A DNA stretch of 64,000 bases from Pseudodonghicola xiamenensis DSM 18339 (GTDB taxonomy: Bacteria > Pseudomonadota > Alphaproteobacteria > Rhodobacterales > Rhodobacteraceae), in contig NZ_AUBS01000002.1 of NCBI RefSeq assembly GCF_000429365.1, positions 248,001-312,000 of the forward strand. The letters are read 5' to 3'. How positions within the stretch are numbered: the first letter of the stretch is position 1; each line of letters begins with the position of its first letter. Shown in pieces: positions 42,099 through 50,940 of this stretch. The notes under the pieces were generated by a model. It was not told the DNA's origin, made no database searches, and saw nothing but the letters and a program-made list of their open reading frames with translations. The translations under genes and the position numbers were made by a program.

Positions 42099-42482
42099 TT
42101 AGCCGCGCTGCGCCCAGAGCCCGCGAATTTCATCGGCCAGCGCGGTGGGATCGAACGGCTTGGAAATCACCCCGATATCATGATCCCCCAGCAGCGCATC
42201 GCGTTCGGATTCCATGACCTTGGCCGTCATATAGATGCAAGGGATCGTCTCATAACCCGGCACCGCGCGGATCGTGGCAAGCGCTTCCGGGCCGGTCATG
42301 CCCGGCATCTGCACATCGGACAGAACCAGCTGCGGCGCGAAATCCTCCAGCACATCCATCGCCGCCTCTCCGGTCCCAGCCTGGCACACTTCGAATCCGC
42401 CGATCAGTTCAAGCGCCATCTGGGCGATTTCCCGGATATCCGCCTCATCCTCGATATGCAGGATTTTGGTAAGTTCAGACAC
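42099..42482 (-). CDS. CheY-like single-domain response regulator
   Basis: 127 residues from the GTG at 42482 (GAGG eight bases upstream); an ATG at 42515 is weaker. The receiver has the acidic pair in KILHIEDEADIREIA, the phospho-Asp in LVLSDVQMPGMTGPEAL, Thr in CIYMTAKVM and Lys in VISKPFDPT. With no output domain it is probably a relay or motor-acting protein. It follows the sensor kinase gene by 72 bases. Confidence 0.9.
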   Translation of the reverse strand: MSELTKILHIEDEADIREIAQMALELIGGFEVCQAGTGEAAMDVLEDFAPQLVLSDVQMPGMTGPEALATIRAVPGYETIPCIYMTAKVMESERDALLGDHDIGVISKPFDPTALADEIRGLWAQRG

Positions 42483-42554
42483 TGCGTCGCCTCGTTCTTC
42501 TTGTTTCTGGCCCATCCAGATGCGTTGCCCGGATGGTTTTGCCACCCTGTAAAC

Positions 42555-45500
42555 CTATGATCCAGCCGCCCAGCGCCGCGCCTTGCCACGCGCCGTTTCC
42601 GCCGGACGCGAGAATTTCGACACCAGGCCGCGGCCACCTTCGGCGCCGGCACCACGTGCGGCGATCACCATGATCGGCAAATCCTGTGGCAACCGCCCGC
42701 CGCTGAGCGGCAGCAGCGCAGTGACCCGCGTCTCGCCACTCAGGTCACTGAACATCAGCAGATCGAACCGGTCTTCAGAGGCCAGTTTCTGCGCCTGCGC
42801 CATGGTCCCGACCCGCGCGACCACCACATCCTCGCGCGAGGGCAAAGCGCCATCACCGCCGTCGATCTCGAGCACCCGGATCATCTTGTCGCGCCCCAGG
42901 CCCTGCAGCCAGTCGGCCAGCACCTCGGCCTGCCCTTCGGGGCGCAGGATCTGTTCGGCCCCCGGCTTGCCCGACGGGCTCGCCTCGATTACCGACACCG
43001 CCCGGCTGTCCAGCAGCTCCTTGTCGCACAGCGCCGCCAACAGCCCACGCCCCTGTTCGTTCAGCCAGGTCAACACTGACGATTGCCCCAGCACCCCAAC
43101 ACCCTTGGCAACCTGGCTGGCGGTAACCCGGCCGGTTTCGAATTCGACCTGAGCACCGGCCTTGCGCAGCAGGACGATCAGACGGCGGAATGCATCGTCC
43201 TCGGCTTCCAGCGCGGCAATCGCCTGATGTTGTGCTGCATCATCCACAGCACCTCCCACCCCCAGCGGCACCGCCTTCACCGGGATCAGCGCCTCGTCCT
43301 CAAGGCGCGGCAGATCAACGAAGAATTCGGTCCCGACCCCCTCTTCGCTGACGAAGAAGATGTTCCCCTTATGCTCCTCGACGATCAGTTTGGCGATCGA
43401 CAGCCCCAGACCGGTGCCGCCCTTGGAACGGGTATCGGAACTGTCGGCCTGGGTGAATTTTTCAAAGATGGTCGCCTGCGCGGTTTGCGGAATGCCACTG
43501 CCGTAATCGCGCACCGACAGCCTGAGCGCCCCCATATAGGGATGCAGCCGCACGATGATCTCGCCCCCCTTGGTCGAGAATTTCGACGCATTGGACATCA
43601 GGTTGTCCATCACCTGCATCAGCCGATTACGATCCCCCAGGGTGATCAGCTCTCCGTCGGTCCTGTCGATATCGGCGCGCAGGGTGACACCGAACTTTTC
43701 AGCATAGAACCTGTTCGCCTCAATCGCCGAGGCGATCAGATCGGCCAAGTTCAGAGGCTCCATCTTGAAGTCCATCTTACCGGCTTCGATCTTCTCGAGA
43801 TCGAGGATGTCGTTGATCAGCATGACCAGACGATCACAGTTGGAGCTGGCCATCGACACCATCTTCTTGACCGGATCGGACATGTCGCCGATCGACCCCG
43901 ACAGCGCCAGCCCAAGCGCCCCCTTCATCGAGGTCAGCGGCGTGCGCAATTCATGGCTGACCGTCGAGATGAATTCGTTCTTGGCCTTTTCGGCCACCTT
44001 CCGCTGGGTGATATCGCGATAAATCGCGATCAGCCGCGGTTCGTCCTGATCGGGCTGCACATATTCCAGGCTGATTTCATAAGGCGTGCCGGATTGCGCC
44101 GTCACCTCCCAGGTGATGCGGCGCTGCGGCCCGGCGGCCAGCGCATCCCGGCGCAGCTCCAACGCGCGCAGATCGTCCGACGTGATGAAATCGCCAACCT
44201 TGCGCCCCTTCCATTTGCCACCGACCCGCCCCTTGATCAGGCGCTGCATGGCTGCCTGATTGCAATACAGCACTTCCAGCGTCTTCGGCCGCAGCACGAC
44301 GACCTGATCCTCGATCAGCTCCAGCGTGTCGTTGAACCGCTCCTCGGAAATCCCCTTGCGGGTCTTGGTCACGTCAGAGGCGACCACGGCAATTTCGCTC
44401 AGCTTGTCATCGCTGCCCGTGACCGGAATGCAGGTGCATTGCACAAAGGCCGCCGATCCGTCGGCCTTCACCAGCTTGAGCGCGCCGCTCCAGGAGGTTC
44501 CCGCCCTCATCGCCGCCATGATGTCCCTCAGCGCGCCGTCCCGATCGTCCTCGGACAGAAGATCTGAAAGATTGCGGGACAGCAGCCGCGACCGCGCCTG
44601 ATCGGCGATGGAGCAAAAGCGATCATTGACATGCGAGATGCTGCCGTCCTGGGCCAGCATGCAGAACACCGTGTGTTCCTCGATCGCGTTACGATAGAAG
44701 ACCTTGGACCGCACCTCGGATTGCAGAACGTTGCGGCGCTGCTCGGCCAGACGGATGTTGCGGCGCAGTTCATAGGCCAGAAACAGCAGCGACAGCAGAA
44801 TCAGGATGATGCCGCCCAGGATCGGCGCCCGATAGGTACGGAAAATCCGGTTTGCCGCCTGCAGCAGATAGTTTTCATAGGGCCGCACCCGCAGTGAAAT
44901 CAGCAGGTCATGCACCGATTGATAGTTCTGCGGCGCCTGCCAGACCATGCCACCGGCGGCCGCGGCCTCGGGGCTGTCGACATCGACGGTCAGCAGCGCG
45001 TTGATCACCATCGCCAGAACCGGCTCAGGCACATCGGGCAGCGCCGACAACACCCATTCAGGATAAAGCGGCGTCGAAACCCAGAACGGATAATCCTCGG
45101 TCGGCATCGCGGAAACCGGCGCGAAATCCTTCAGCGCGATGGCGCCCTGGTCCGCCAGATCCTCCAGCAGGCCGGCGCGCACCACGCCGGCGTCAACCAA
45201 CCCGGACTGCACAGCATAGACGACCTCGCGCTGATTGCCGCCGGAAAACACCAGCTCGGACAGGGCCTTTTCGGGCTCCATCCTGCGCTTTCGGAACTCC
45301 TGCGCCGCCAGCCACCAGCCCCCGAAGTCATTCGGGGCCACCGCCATCACCCGCTTGCCGGCAAGCTGACGCAGGTCCCGCAGCGGGCTTTCCGCGCGGG
45401 TGAAGATCAACGCCCCGGTCATATCATAGGTGCGCCCCTGCCATTGCCTGGCAGTGGACAACAGCGCCCGCGCCCCATCCTCGACCTCGGTCGCGACATA

Positions 45501-45842
45501 AGAGGCAGGATCGGTCAGCGCGAATTCGATTTTGTGCTGTTCGACCACATCCGACAAGGAAGCCAGCGTATGCGGTTCGATACTGAACCGATAGGGCAAC
45601 CCCTGCTGCTGGGCGGTCTCGTTCAGAAATGCCGCCGTCGGCGCCCAGGCCTCAAGCGTGCGGGTGGCCCCCTCGGTCGACAAGACACCGATCCGGAACG
45701 TCTCGGGGGCGGCAGACTGCGCCAGAACAGGCCCCTGCAGTCCGGAGATCCAGCAGATCGCGCAAATCAGAAAAAGCGCCAGCCCCCGCAAGGACCGACG
45801 CCACATGCGCCCCATGACTGGTTCTGCCGCGTCAGGCCGCAT
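42555..45842 (-). CDS. Sensor histidine kinase with PhnD-like periplasmic domain
   Basis: 1095 residues. The domain order is: signal peptide (LALFLICAICWISGLQGPVLA); a periplasmic PhnD/phosphonate-binding-like domain (about 45-320; IGVLSTEGATRTLEAWAPTAAFL, ALTDPASYVATEVE); a membrane helix (about 337-358, PILGGIILILLSLLFLAYEL); two PAS domains (about 375-500 and 510-625); HisKA with FISTVSHELRTPL; HATPase with NLMSNASKFS, DYGSGIP and GTGLGLSIAK; and a C-terminal receiver-like region (about 870-1085) without a clear Asp site. The architecture resembles TtrS-type kinases. The ligand is unknown. It overlaps the Hpt gene by 11 bases. Confidence 0.88.
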   Translation of the reverse strand: MRPDAAEPVMGRMWRRSLRGLALFLICAICWISGLQGPVLAQSAAPETFRIGVLSTEGATRTLEAWAPTAAFLNETAQQQGLPYRFSIEPHTLASLSDVVEQHKIEFALTDPASYVATEVEDGARALLSTARQWQGRTYDMTGALIFTRAESPLRDLRQLAGKRVMAVAPNDFGGWWLAAQEFRKRRMEPEKALSELVFSGGNQREVVYAVQSGLVDAGVVRAGLLEDLADQGAIALKDFAPVSAMPTEDYPFWVSTPLYPEWVLSALPDVPEPVLAMVINALLTVDVDSPEAAAAGGMVWQAPQNYQSVHDLLISLRVRPYENYLLQAANRIFRTYRAPILGGIILILLSLLFLAYELRRNIRLAEQRRNVLQSEVRSKVFYRNAIEEHTVFCMLAQDGSISHVNDRFCSIADQARSRLLSRNLSDLLSEDDRDGALRDIMAAMRAGTSWSGALKLVKADGSAAFVQCTCIPVTGSDDKLSEIAVVASDVTKTRKGISEERFNDTLELIEDQVVVLRPKTLEVLYCNQAAMQRLIKGRVGGKWKGRKVGDFITSDDLRALELRRDALAAGPQRRITWEVTAQSGTPYEISLEYVQPDQDEPRLIAIYRDITQRKVAEKAKNEFISTVSHELRTPLTSMKGALGLALSGSIGDMSDPVKKMVSMASSNCDRLVMLINDILDLEKIEAGKMDFKMEPLNLADLIASAIEANRFYAEKFGVTLRADIDRTDGELITLGDRNRLMQVMDNLMSNASKFSTKGGEIIVRLHPYMGALRLSVRDYGSGIPQTAQATIFEKFTQADSSDTRSKGGTGLGLSIAKLIVEEHKGNIFFVSEEGVGTEFFVDLPRLEDEALIPVKAVPLGVGGAVDDAAQHQAIAALEAEDDAFRRLIVLLRKAGAQVEFETGRVTASQVAKGVGVLGQSSVLTWLNEQGRGLLAALCDKELLDSRAVSVIEASPSGKPGAEQILRPEGQAEVLADWLQGLGRDKMIRVLEIDGGDGALPSREDVVVARVGTMAQAQKLASEDRFDLLMFSDLSGETRVTALLPLSGGRLPQDLPIMVIAARGAGAEGGRGLVSKFSRPAETARGKARRWAAGS

Positions 45843-46236
45843 CCAAGCTCTGCTCCATCGTATCGAGCAGTTGATTCAACAATCCGCGAATCTCGACCAG
45901 ATCGGCCGACGCGGGCGTGCCTGTCAGACTGTCGATTCGCGCCTCAAGACGAGCAGCTTTTTTGCCGATATCCGCAAAACCGACGCTGCCACTAATGCCA
46001 TGAAGCTTATGCGCATTCGCACGCAGATCCGCTGTGACATCTTGCCAGTCACCACCGTCCTGCAAGCCGCCAAGAAGTTCGTAAAACCCGTCTATGCGAT
46101 CCGAAAGGGACGCAATGAACCGTGCCCTTACACGCGCCAACCCGGCGTCAAGCTGCGCCGCCCTATCGGCGTCCAACCCTTGAACCATTTGACCGTACCA
46201 ACCCGTTCTGCCCAGTGCCTGGCGCAATTCTTGCAC
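45832..46236 (-). CDS. Histidine phosphotransfer (Hpt) protein
   Basis: 134 residues from a GTG at 46236; a TTG at 46227 with AGAGG upstream is an alternative. The Hpt core carries the phospho-accepting His in LRANAHKLHGISGSVGFADIGKKAARLE. It would take phosphate from the adjacent kinase or from a receiver and pass it on. Upstream of and overlapping the kinase gene. Confidence 0.88.
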   Translation of the reverse strand: MQELRQALGRTGWYGQMVQGLDADRAAQLDAGLARVRARFIASLSDRIDGFYELLGGLQDGGDWQDVTADLRANAHKLHGISGSVGFADIGKKAARLEARIDSLTGTPASADLVEIRGLLNQLLDTMEQSLDAA

Positions 46237-46435
46237 CTCTTAGCGCGTTTCTCGCACTTACTGACGTCTTGGCCGCGGCGATGCTCGAGGTCGCCCACGG
46301 CAGAACGCTGATAACCTGTCCAGGTTTAAGGCGAGTATAGAAAGTGAGGAATTTGTTAACGATTGCCCCCGACTGGTGCGGATTGGACACGCTATGGCGC
46401 CAAATGCAGGAAGTGGGATGCGACAGGACAACAAA

Positions 46436-46453
46436 GGGGCGCCGAGGCGCCCC
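46436..46453 (-). terminator. Terminator of the REC-GGDEF-like gene
   Basis: GGGGCGCC, a two-base loop, then GGCGCCCC, followed on the minus strand by TTTGTTGT. It lies 38 bases past the stop at 46491. Confidence 0.65.
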
Positions 46454-46490
46454 GTCGTTCCAGTATTTTTGGTTCGGGGCTGGCCCGCGA

Positions 46491-47471
46491 TCACGCGGCA
46501 TGAGCGGAAACAAAGCGCCCGGCGGCGCGTTCGGCCCGGCCCAGCCCCAGGGCCTCATGAGCCGGGCACTGCTTTAGATTTTCCACCGCCCGTTCGAGAA
46601 ATCGCAAATCCTCGCGACGCTCCAGCAGCTTGGGAGCAGCGACCGCACCGATCTGGGCGGAAAAGCTGGTTTTGACGTCTTCACAATAGACCAGATCGGG
46701 GTCGTTCAGCATGCTGATCAACTGATCCTGCATGGTTTCGACCTCGGGCAGCGACCGCTTCGGCCCGACGCAGAGGAACACCCCAGCCCCGACATAAGTC
46801 ACGAAGGCCTGGCTGCCGACCAGCACATCCGAGATCACCTCGGCCACATCAGTGATCACATAGGCGAATTCTTCCGTCGTCGATCCCGCGTGAACATGCT
46901 CCAGCTCGGGCACGCGGATGGCAAAAGCACCGATGGCGAACTGCTTTTGCTCTTTCATGATCATCACGTAGTTCTGCAGAACCCCTTGCGAAACATAGCC
47001 CTTGATCTCTTCGATCGCGATCGGATGGGCGAAGGAGCTTTTCTGTTTTTCCGGTCGCGCGGGCGCCGCCGCGGCGATGGCAGTACGCTGCATCTCTGCC
47101 TGCAACCGATCGGCCAGCCGGATACGCGTGATCATTTCGGTGGTGTCGAAAGGCTTGGTGACATAATCGGTCGCGCCGGCAAGAAAGGCCCGATCAATAT
47201 AGTCTTTCTGATTCATCGCGGTGATCATCACCACGGGAGATCTACGATAGATCGCCATTTCCCTCACCCGATGGGTAAGCTCGATCCCGTCCATGCCCGG
47301 CATCTGGATATCGAACATAAACACGTCGAACGGGGTGCTGGCCATCGCGATTTTGCGCAGGGCATCCTCGCCGCTCTCCGCGAGGACGACATCACTGTAG
47401 CCATGCGCCTCCAGCGTTGCGAGAAGAAGTTCCCGGATCAGTTCGTCGTCATCGACAGCGAGGATCTTCAT
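46491..47471 (-). CDS. Response regulator with degenerate GGDEF-like domain
   Basis: 326 residues from the ATG at 47471 (GGAGAG upstream). The receiver domain is complete: KILAVDDDELIRELLLATLE, phospho-Asp in MFDIQMPGMDGIELT, MITAMNQ and VTKPFDTTEM. The second half (about 150-310) resembles a GGDEF domain, with IMKEQKQFAIGAFAIRVPELEHVHAGSTTEEF and the putative catalytic turn replaced by YVGAGVFLCVG. It probably cannot make c-di-GMP and may bind a partner instead. It lies upstream of the Hpt-kinase pair with a terminator between them. Confidence 0.72.
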   Translation of the reverse strand: MKILAVDDDELIRELLLATLEAHGYSDVVLAESGEDALRKIAMASTPFDVFMFDIQMPGMDGIELTHRVREMAIYRRSPVVMITAMNQKDYIDRAFLAGATDYVTKPFDTTEMITRIRLADRLQAEMQRTAIAAAAPARPEKQKSSFAHPIAIEEIKGYVSQGVLQNYVMIMKEQKQFAIGAFAIRVPELEHVHAGSTTEEFAYVITDVAEVISDVLVGSQAFVTYVGAGVFLCVGPKRSLPEVETMQDQLISMLNDPDLVYCEDVKTSFSAQIGAVAAPKLLERREDLRFLERAVENLKQCPAHEALGLGRAERAAGRFVSAHAA

Positions 47472-47751
47472 TTTTCTCTCCAGTCGTTCTGCCGATCTTC
47501 GTCCGACAGTTACGTCTCGGTCGGGCACTTCTGCGCCATGTTCCTGTTTGCCACCCTGACGGTCCGATTCGACCATTAAGGTGACCCTGCTCTACTCTTC
47601 AGGTTGCATTAGGGGGGAGAAATATGGCGCAAATTTGACCGAGTTTTGGACCCCGTGAGATGTTTGCATTTTAGGAAAATTATCCACAACCCGACAACTC
47701 AGGCTCTCCCCACGACCGCCGCCCCCTAACGCCCGGCGGCGAACACAAGCC
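47472..47751. other. 280-base intergenic region
   Basis: No gene was recognised. It holds the upstream region of the REC-GGDEF-like gene (plus-strand TTAAGG at 47576) and probably the boundary between the motility island and the following genes. Confidence 0.4.
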
Positions 47752-48084
47752 TTAGTTGCGGAAGGGGTCGCCTTCGTCGGGATCCAGTTCATGCCAGTAG
47801 AACCGCCCCTGAGAGCTGTCGTCAGATACACAGCGCAGCGCCTTGCGGGGCCGATCGGTCACCACCTCACGACGCACGGGAACCTCGACCGAGATCAGCG
47901 ACCCCGGCGAATAGGCCAACCCCGAGAAATAGCAGAACCGGTTTTCCACCTGATCCGGCAAGGGACTGGCCCCCAACGCAGCGGGCGGTTCGCCCGGGCC
48001 GGCCAGGGCTGTCGCGGACCCGCTCAGCCCCCCCACCGTCAGCATCAGGCAAAATGCCACGCCCCGGGCGGCTCTATCTGTCAT
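47752..48084 (-). CDS. Small secreted protein, DUF1496-like
   Basis: 110 residues from the ATG at 48084, with GGAGG upstream. A signal peptide (VAFCLMLTVGGLSGSATALA) is followed by a short domain with two cysteines: RFCYFSGLAYSPGSLISVEVP and ALRCVSDDSSQGRFYWHEL. The CYxxxAYSxG pattern resembles the DUF1496 family (function unknown). The mature protein would lie in the periplasm, probably with a disulfide. Confidence 0.6.
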   Translation of the reverse strand: MTDRAARGVAFCLMLTVGGLSGSATALAGPGEPPAALGASPLPDQVENRFCYFSGLAYSPGSLISVEVPVRREVVTDRPRKALRCVSDDSSQGRFYWHELDPDEGDPFRN

Positions 48085-48380
48085 ATCGGCTCCCTCCTGG
48101 TCATTGGTGCAGGCTACGGTGGTGCCTGCGAAAACCCAAGCCGGAAACGCTCTACTTTCAAGGGAAACCGATTGCCGGGACCACTGAAGCGAATCTGACC
48201 GCAAGGCGCCATGACGCACGCCCCGCGACGGCCAAGCCACCCTGCCCCGGCTCCGTCATGAAAAACGTACAATTGTTAAGGAGTTCCCGAACGCACAGAA
48301 TTTGGTCAAATCCCCGCGATGCAGTCGACGCGACACATGGCGAGCCATCCGCCCAACGCGTCGTCCGCACTTCCGGCGCC
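48085..48380. other. 296-base region without recognised gene
   Basis: It is between the small secreted protein and the phosphodiesterase gene, which lies on the same strand. No ORF, hairpin or repeat of note was seen. Confidence 0.3.
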
Positions 48381-49193
48381 TCAGGAAAAGCCACGCAACG
48401 TCTCGTCCGGCAACCGCTTGATCACGCCTCGCTCCGCCAGCGACGAAAAGGTCACCTGAAGCCCGTCGGGCAGCAGATCGCAGATCGCGAAACCGCCATC
48501 CTCAAGAATCGTCATGCCAAGGTCCAATTTCTCATCGACACCGGATTGCTGGCCGATGCTGGTCACCACCGGAATGCCCCGCCAGAGGGCAATCCGGTTG
48601 GTGTGGATATGCCCCGCCAACACCGCCAGAACGTTGCGACCGGCCAAGAGATCGCCCAGCCGCGCCGTGCTTTGCGCGTTCAAGGTTTCCCAAACATAGG
48701 GCGCCTGCGGGTCAAGCCGCGGCGGATGGTGGATCACCACCAGCTTCGGCAGATCGGGATGGTGCGCCAGCATCTCCTCGGCATGGGCCAGTTGCGCCGG
48801 GCTCAGCCCGCCGCTGACCTGACCGGGTTGCAGACTGTCCAGAACCACCACATGCACTCCGCCGATCACCGCATCATGATCCAGCGTCCCCTCGGGCCCT
48901 GCCGCATGATCGGGGAAGACCGTAAAGAACCCCTCGCGCTTGTCATGATTGCCCAGGGCATAGAGCACCGGCATATCGAGCGGCGCCATCATCTGCCGCA
49001 GCAGGCGATAGGACGCGGCGTCGCCGACATTGGTCAGATCACCCGAGGCGACGATGAAATCGGGGCGCGGGGTGATGCCTTTGGCGATCTCGACCATCCG
49101 CGCCAGCACCGTTACCGTATCGGCGTATTGATGCGGGTCCTCGGCCTCTGGCGCGGTCAGGTGAATATCCGTCAGATGTAGAAAGCGGGTCAT
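48381..49193 (-). CDS. Calcineurin-like metallophosphodiesterase (CpdA/Icc family)
   Basis: 270 residues from the ATG at 49193, overlapping the ATPase stop by 4 bases. The class III phosphodiesterase motifs are all present: DIH (FLHLTDIHLT), GD (VASGDLTNVGD), GNHD (ALGNHDKREGF), HH (VVIHHPPRLD) and GHIH (LAGHIHTNRIAL). The likely reaction is hydrolysis of a cyclic nucleotide or a phosphodiester such as glycerophosphodiester. It is the last gene of the peptide-transport operon, which is an unusual place for it. Confidence 0.85.
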   Translation of the reverse strand: MTRFLHLTDIHLTAPEAEDPHQYADTVTVLARMVEIAKGITPRPDFIVASGDLTNVGDAASYRLLRQMMAPLDMPVLYALGNHDKREGFFTVFPDHAAGPEGTLDHDAVIGGVHVVVLDSLQPGQVSGGLSPAQLAHAEEMLAHHPDLPKLVVIHHPPRLDPQAPYVWETLNAQSTARLGDLLAGRNVLAVLAGHIHTNRIALWRGIPVVTSIGQQSGVDEKLDLGMTILEDGGFAICDLLPDGLQVTFSSLAERGVIKRLPDETLRGFS

Positions 49194-49987
49194 GCCGCAT
49201 GCTCCCCCTGCAATTCCAGTTGCGCCGCTGTCAGCAGCGTATGTGTGTATTCGTGCCCCGGGTTGTTCAGGATATCGCCCGCCAGCCCCTGTTCGACGAC
49301 CACCCCGTTCCTGAGCACCAGCAGATCGTCGCACAGGCTGGAAACGACGGCGAGGTCATGACTGATGAAGAGAATGCCAAGCCCCATCTCGTCCTGCAGA
49401 TCCATCAAAAGGTTGAGGATCTGCGCCCGCACCGAGACATCGAGCGCCGAAACAGCTTCGTCCGCGACCAGAAGCTTGGGTCTGGTCACGATGGCGCGCG
49501 CGATTGCGATCCGCTGCCGCTGCCCGCCAGAGAATTCATGCGGGAAACGGTCGATATCCGCCGCGCGCAGCCCCACCTGCTCCAGCGTTTTCAGGATCAG
49601 CGCCTGATCGGGCTTCATCCCGGCGGCGCGCAGCGGCTGCGCCACCGACCAGCCGACCGACCGGCGCGGGTCGAGCGATCCGAAGGGATCCTGAAAGATC
49701 ATCTGGAACTCGGGCCGCAGCGCCTGCAGCTCGCGCTTGCCCAAGGCATGGATGTTCTTGCCCTCGAACAGCACCTCGCCCTCATCCGGCGCCTCGAAGG
49801 CCATGACCATCCGCGCCAGCGTCGATTTACCCGAGCCGCTTTCTCCGACAATGCCCAGGGTACGGCCCTGGGTGATCTGGACCGTGACGTTATCGACCGC
49901 GACCAGCGCTTCCTCGTGATGAAAGAGCTGCTTGCGCGGGCGGGGATAGCGGCGGGTGACCCCGCGAATGTCCAGAAGCACGCTCAT
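49190..49987 (-). CDS. Peptide ABC transporter ATPase, DppF/OppF type
   Basis: 265 residues from the ATG at 49987. Walker A is GESGSGKST, the signature is [16 protein letters not shown], Walker B is [12 protein letters not shown], and the switch His is in FISHDLAVV. The DppF type is indicated by the N-terminal RRYPRPRKQLF segment. It pairs with the other ATPase as a heterodimer. ATGA overlaps link it to its neighbours on both sides. Confidence 0.93.
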   Translation of the reverse strand: MSVLLDIRGVTRRYPRPRKQLFHHEEALVAVDNVTVQITQGRTLGIVGESGSGKSTLARMVMAFEAPDEGEVLFEGKNIHALGKRELQALRPEFQMIFQDPFGSLDPRRSVGWSVAQPLRAAGMKPDQALILKTLEQVGLRAADIDRFPHEFSGGQRQRIAIARAIVTRPKLLVADEAVSALDVSVRAQILNLLMDLQDEMGLGILFISHDLAVVSSLCDDLLVLRNGVVVEQGLAGDILNNPGHEYTHTLLTAAQLELQGEHAA

Positions 49988-50940
49988 TCCACCACCTCCG
50001 GCACATGATGACAGGCGCAGGCGCGCAGGCCGCCAATCCCGAGCAGGGCCGGGCGAACCTCGGCGCATTGCGGCAGCTCGACCGAACAGCGCCCAGAGAA
50101 GCGGCAGCCATGCGGCAGATCGGCCAGCGCCGGCACATTGCCCGGGATCATCGGCAGCCGCTTGCGCAGTTCGCCTCCGGTGATGGTCGGGCGGGCATGC
50201 AGCAGCCCCTTGGTATAGGGGTGCCGCGGGTCGGAGAGCACCTGCGCCACCGGCCCCTTCTCGACAATCTCGCCGCCATACATCACCGCCACCGTCTCGA
50301 CGGTGCGGGCGACGGCGGCCAGATCGTGGCTGATGAAGACCAGCACCATGCCGCGATCCCGCGCCAGCCGGGTCAGCAGATCGGTGATCCTGAGCGCCAC
50401 ATGCGCATCGAGCGCGGTGGTCGGCTCGTCCGCGATCAGGATGCCCGGATCGCAGGCCAGGGCCAAGGCGATCAGCACCCGCTGCCGCTGACCTCCGGAG
50501 AGTTCATGCGGGTATTGCCGCAGCTTCTCCTCCGGCTCCTGAATGCCGGTCTCCTCGAACAGCTCCAGCGCCCGGCGGCGGGCGTCGGATTTGCTCAGGC
50601 CCAGATGCAGCCGCAGGGGTTCCATCACCGTGTCGCCCACCCGCCGCAGCGGGTTCAGCGCCATCATCGGTTCCTGAAAGATCATCGCCACCTTGCGCGC
50701 GCGCATGTCGCGCCATTCGTTATCGGTGGCCCGGGACAGATCATGGCCGTCGATCGCCAGCCGCCCGGTCATCTGCGCCGCCTCCGGCAACATGCCCATC
50801 AGCGCCAGCCCCAGCATCGACTTGCCTGATCCGCTTTCGCCGACCAGCCCCAGCCGTTCGCCCGGACGCAGGCTAAGTGACACGCGCCGCAGCGCCTCGG
50901 CCTCGCCGAAAGCGACCGAGATGTTCTCCGCCTCGATCAT
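49984..50940 (-). CDS. Peptide ABC transporter ATPase, DppD/OppD type
   Basis: 318 residues from the ATG at 50940. Walker [10 protein letters not shown], signature [17 protein letters not shown], Walker [13 protein letters not shown]. The C-terminal oligopeptide-type region with four cysteines (GCRFSGRCSVELPQCAEV and then a CAC) fits the iron-sulphur motif known in DppD/OppD proteins. It overlaps the permease gene by 4 bases. Confidence 0.93.
   Translation of the reverse strand: MIEAENISVAFGEAEALRRVSLSLRPGERLGLVGESGSGKSMLGLALMGMLPEAAQMTGRLAIDGHDLSRATDNEWRDMRARKVAMIFQEPMMALNPLRRVGDTVMEPLRLHLGLSKSDARRRALELFEETGIQEPEEKLRQYPHELSGGQRQRVLIALALACDPGILIADEPTTALDAHVALRITDLLTRLARDRGMVLVFISHDLAAVARTVETVAVMYGGEIVEKGPVAQVLSDPRHPYTKGLLHARPTITGGELRKRLPMIPGNVPALADLPHGCRFSGRCSVELPQCAEVRPALLGIGGLRACACHHVPEVVE

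Noticed and set aside
42489..42554. Palindrome or terminator between the kinase and the CheY-like gene
   Set aside because: No stem of useful length; the genes are probably cotranscribed.
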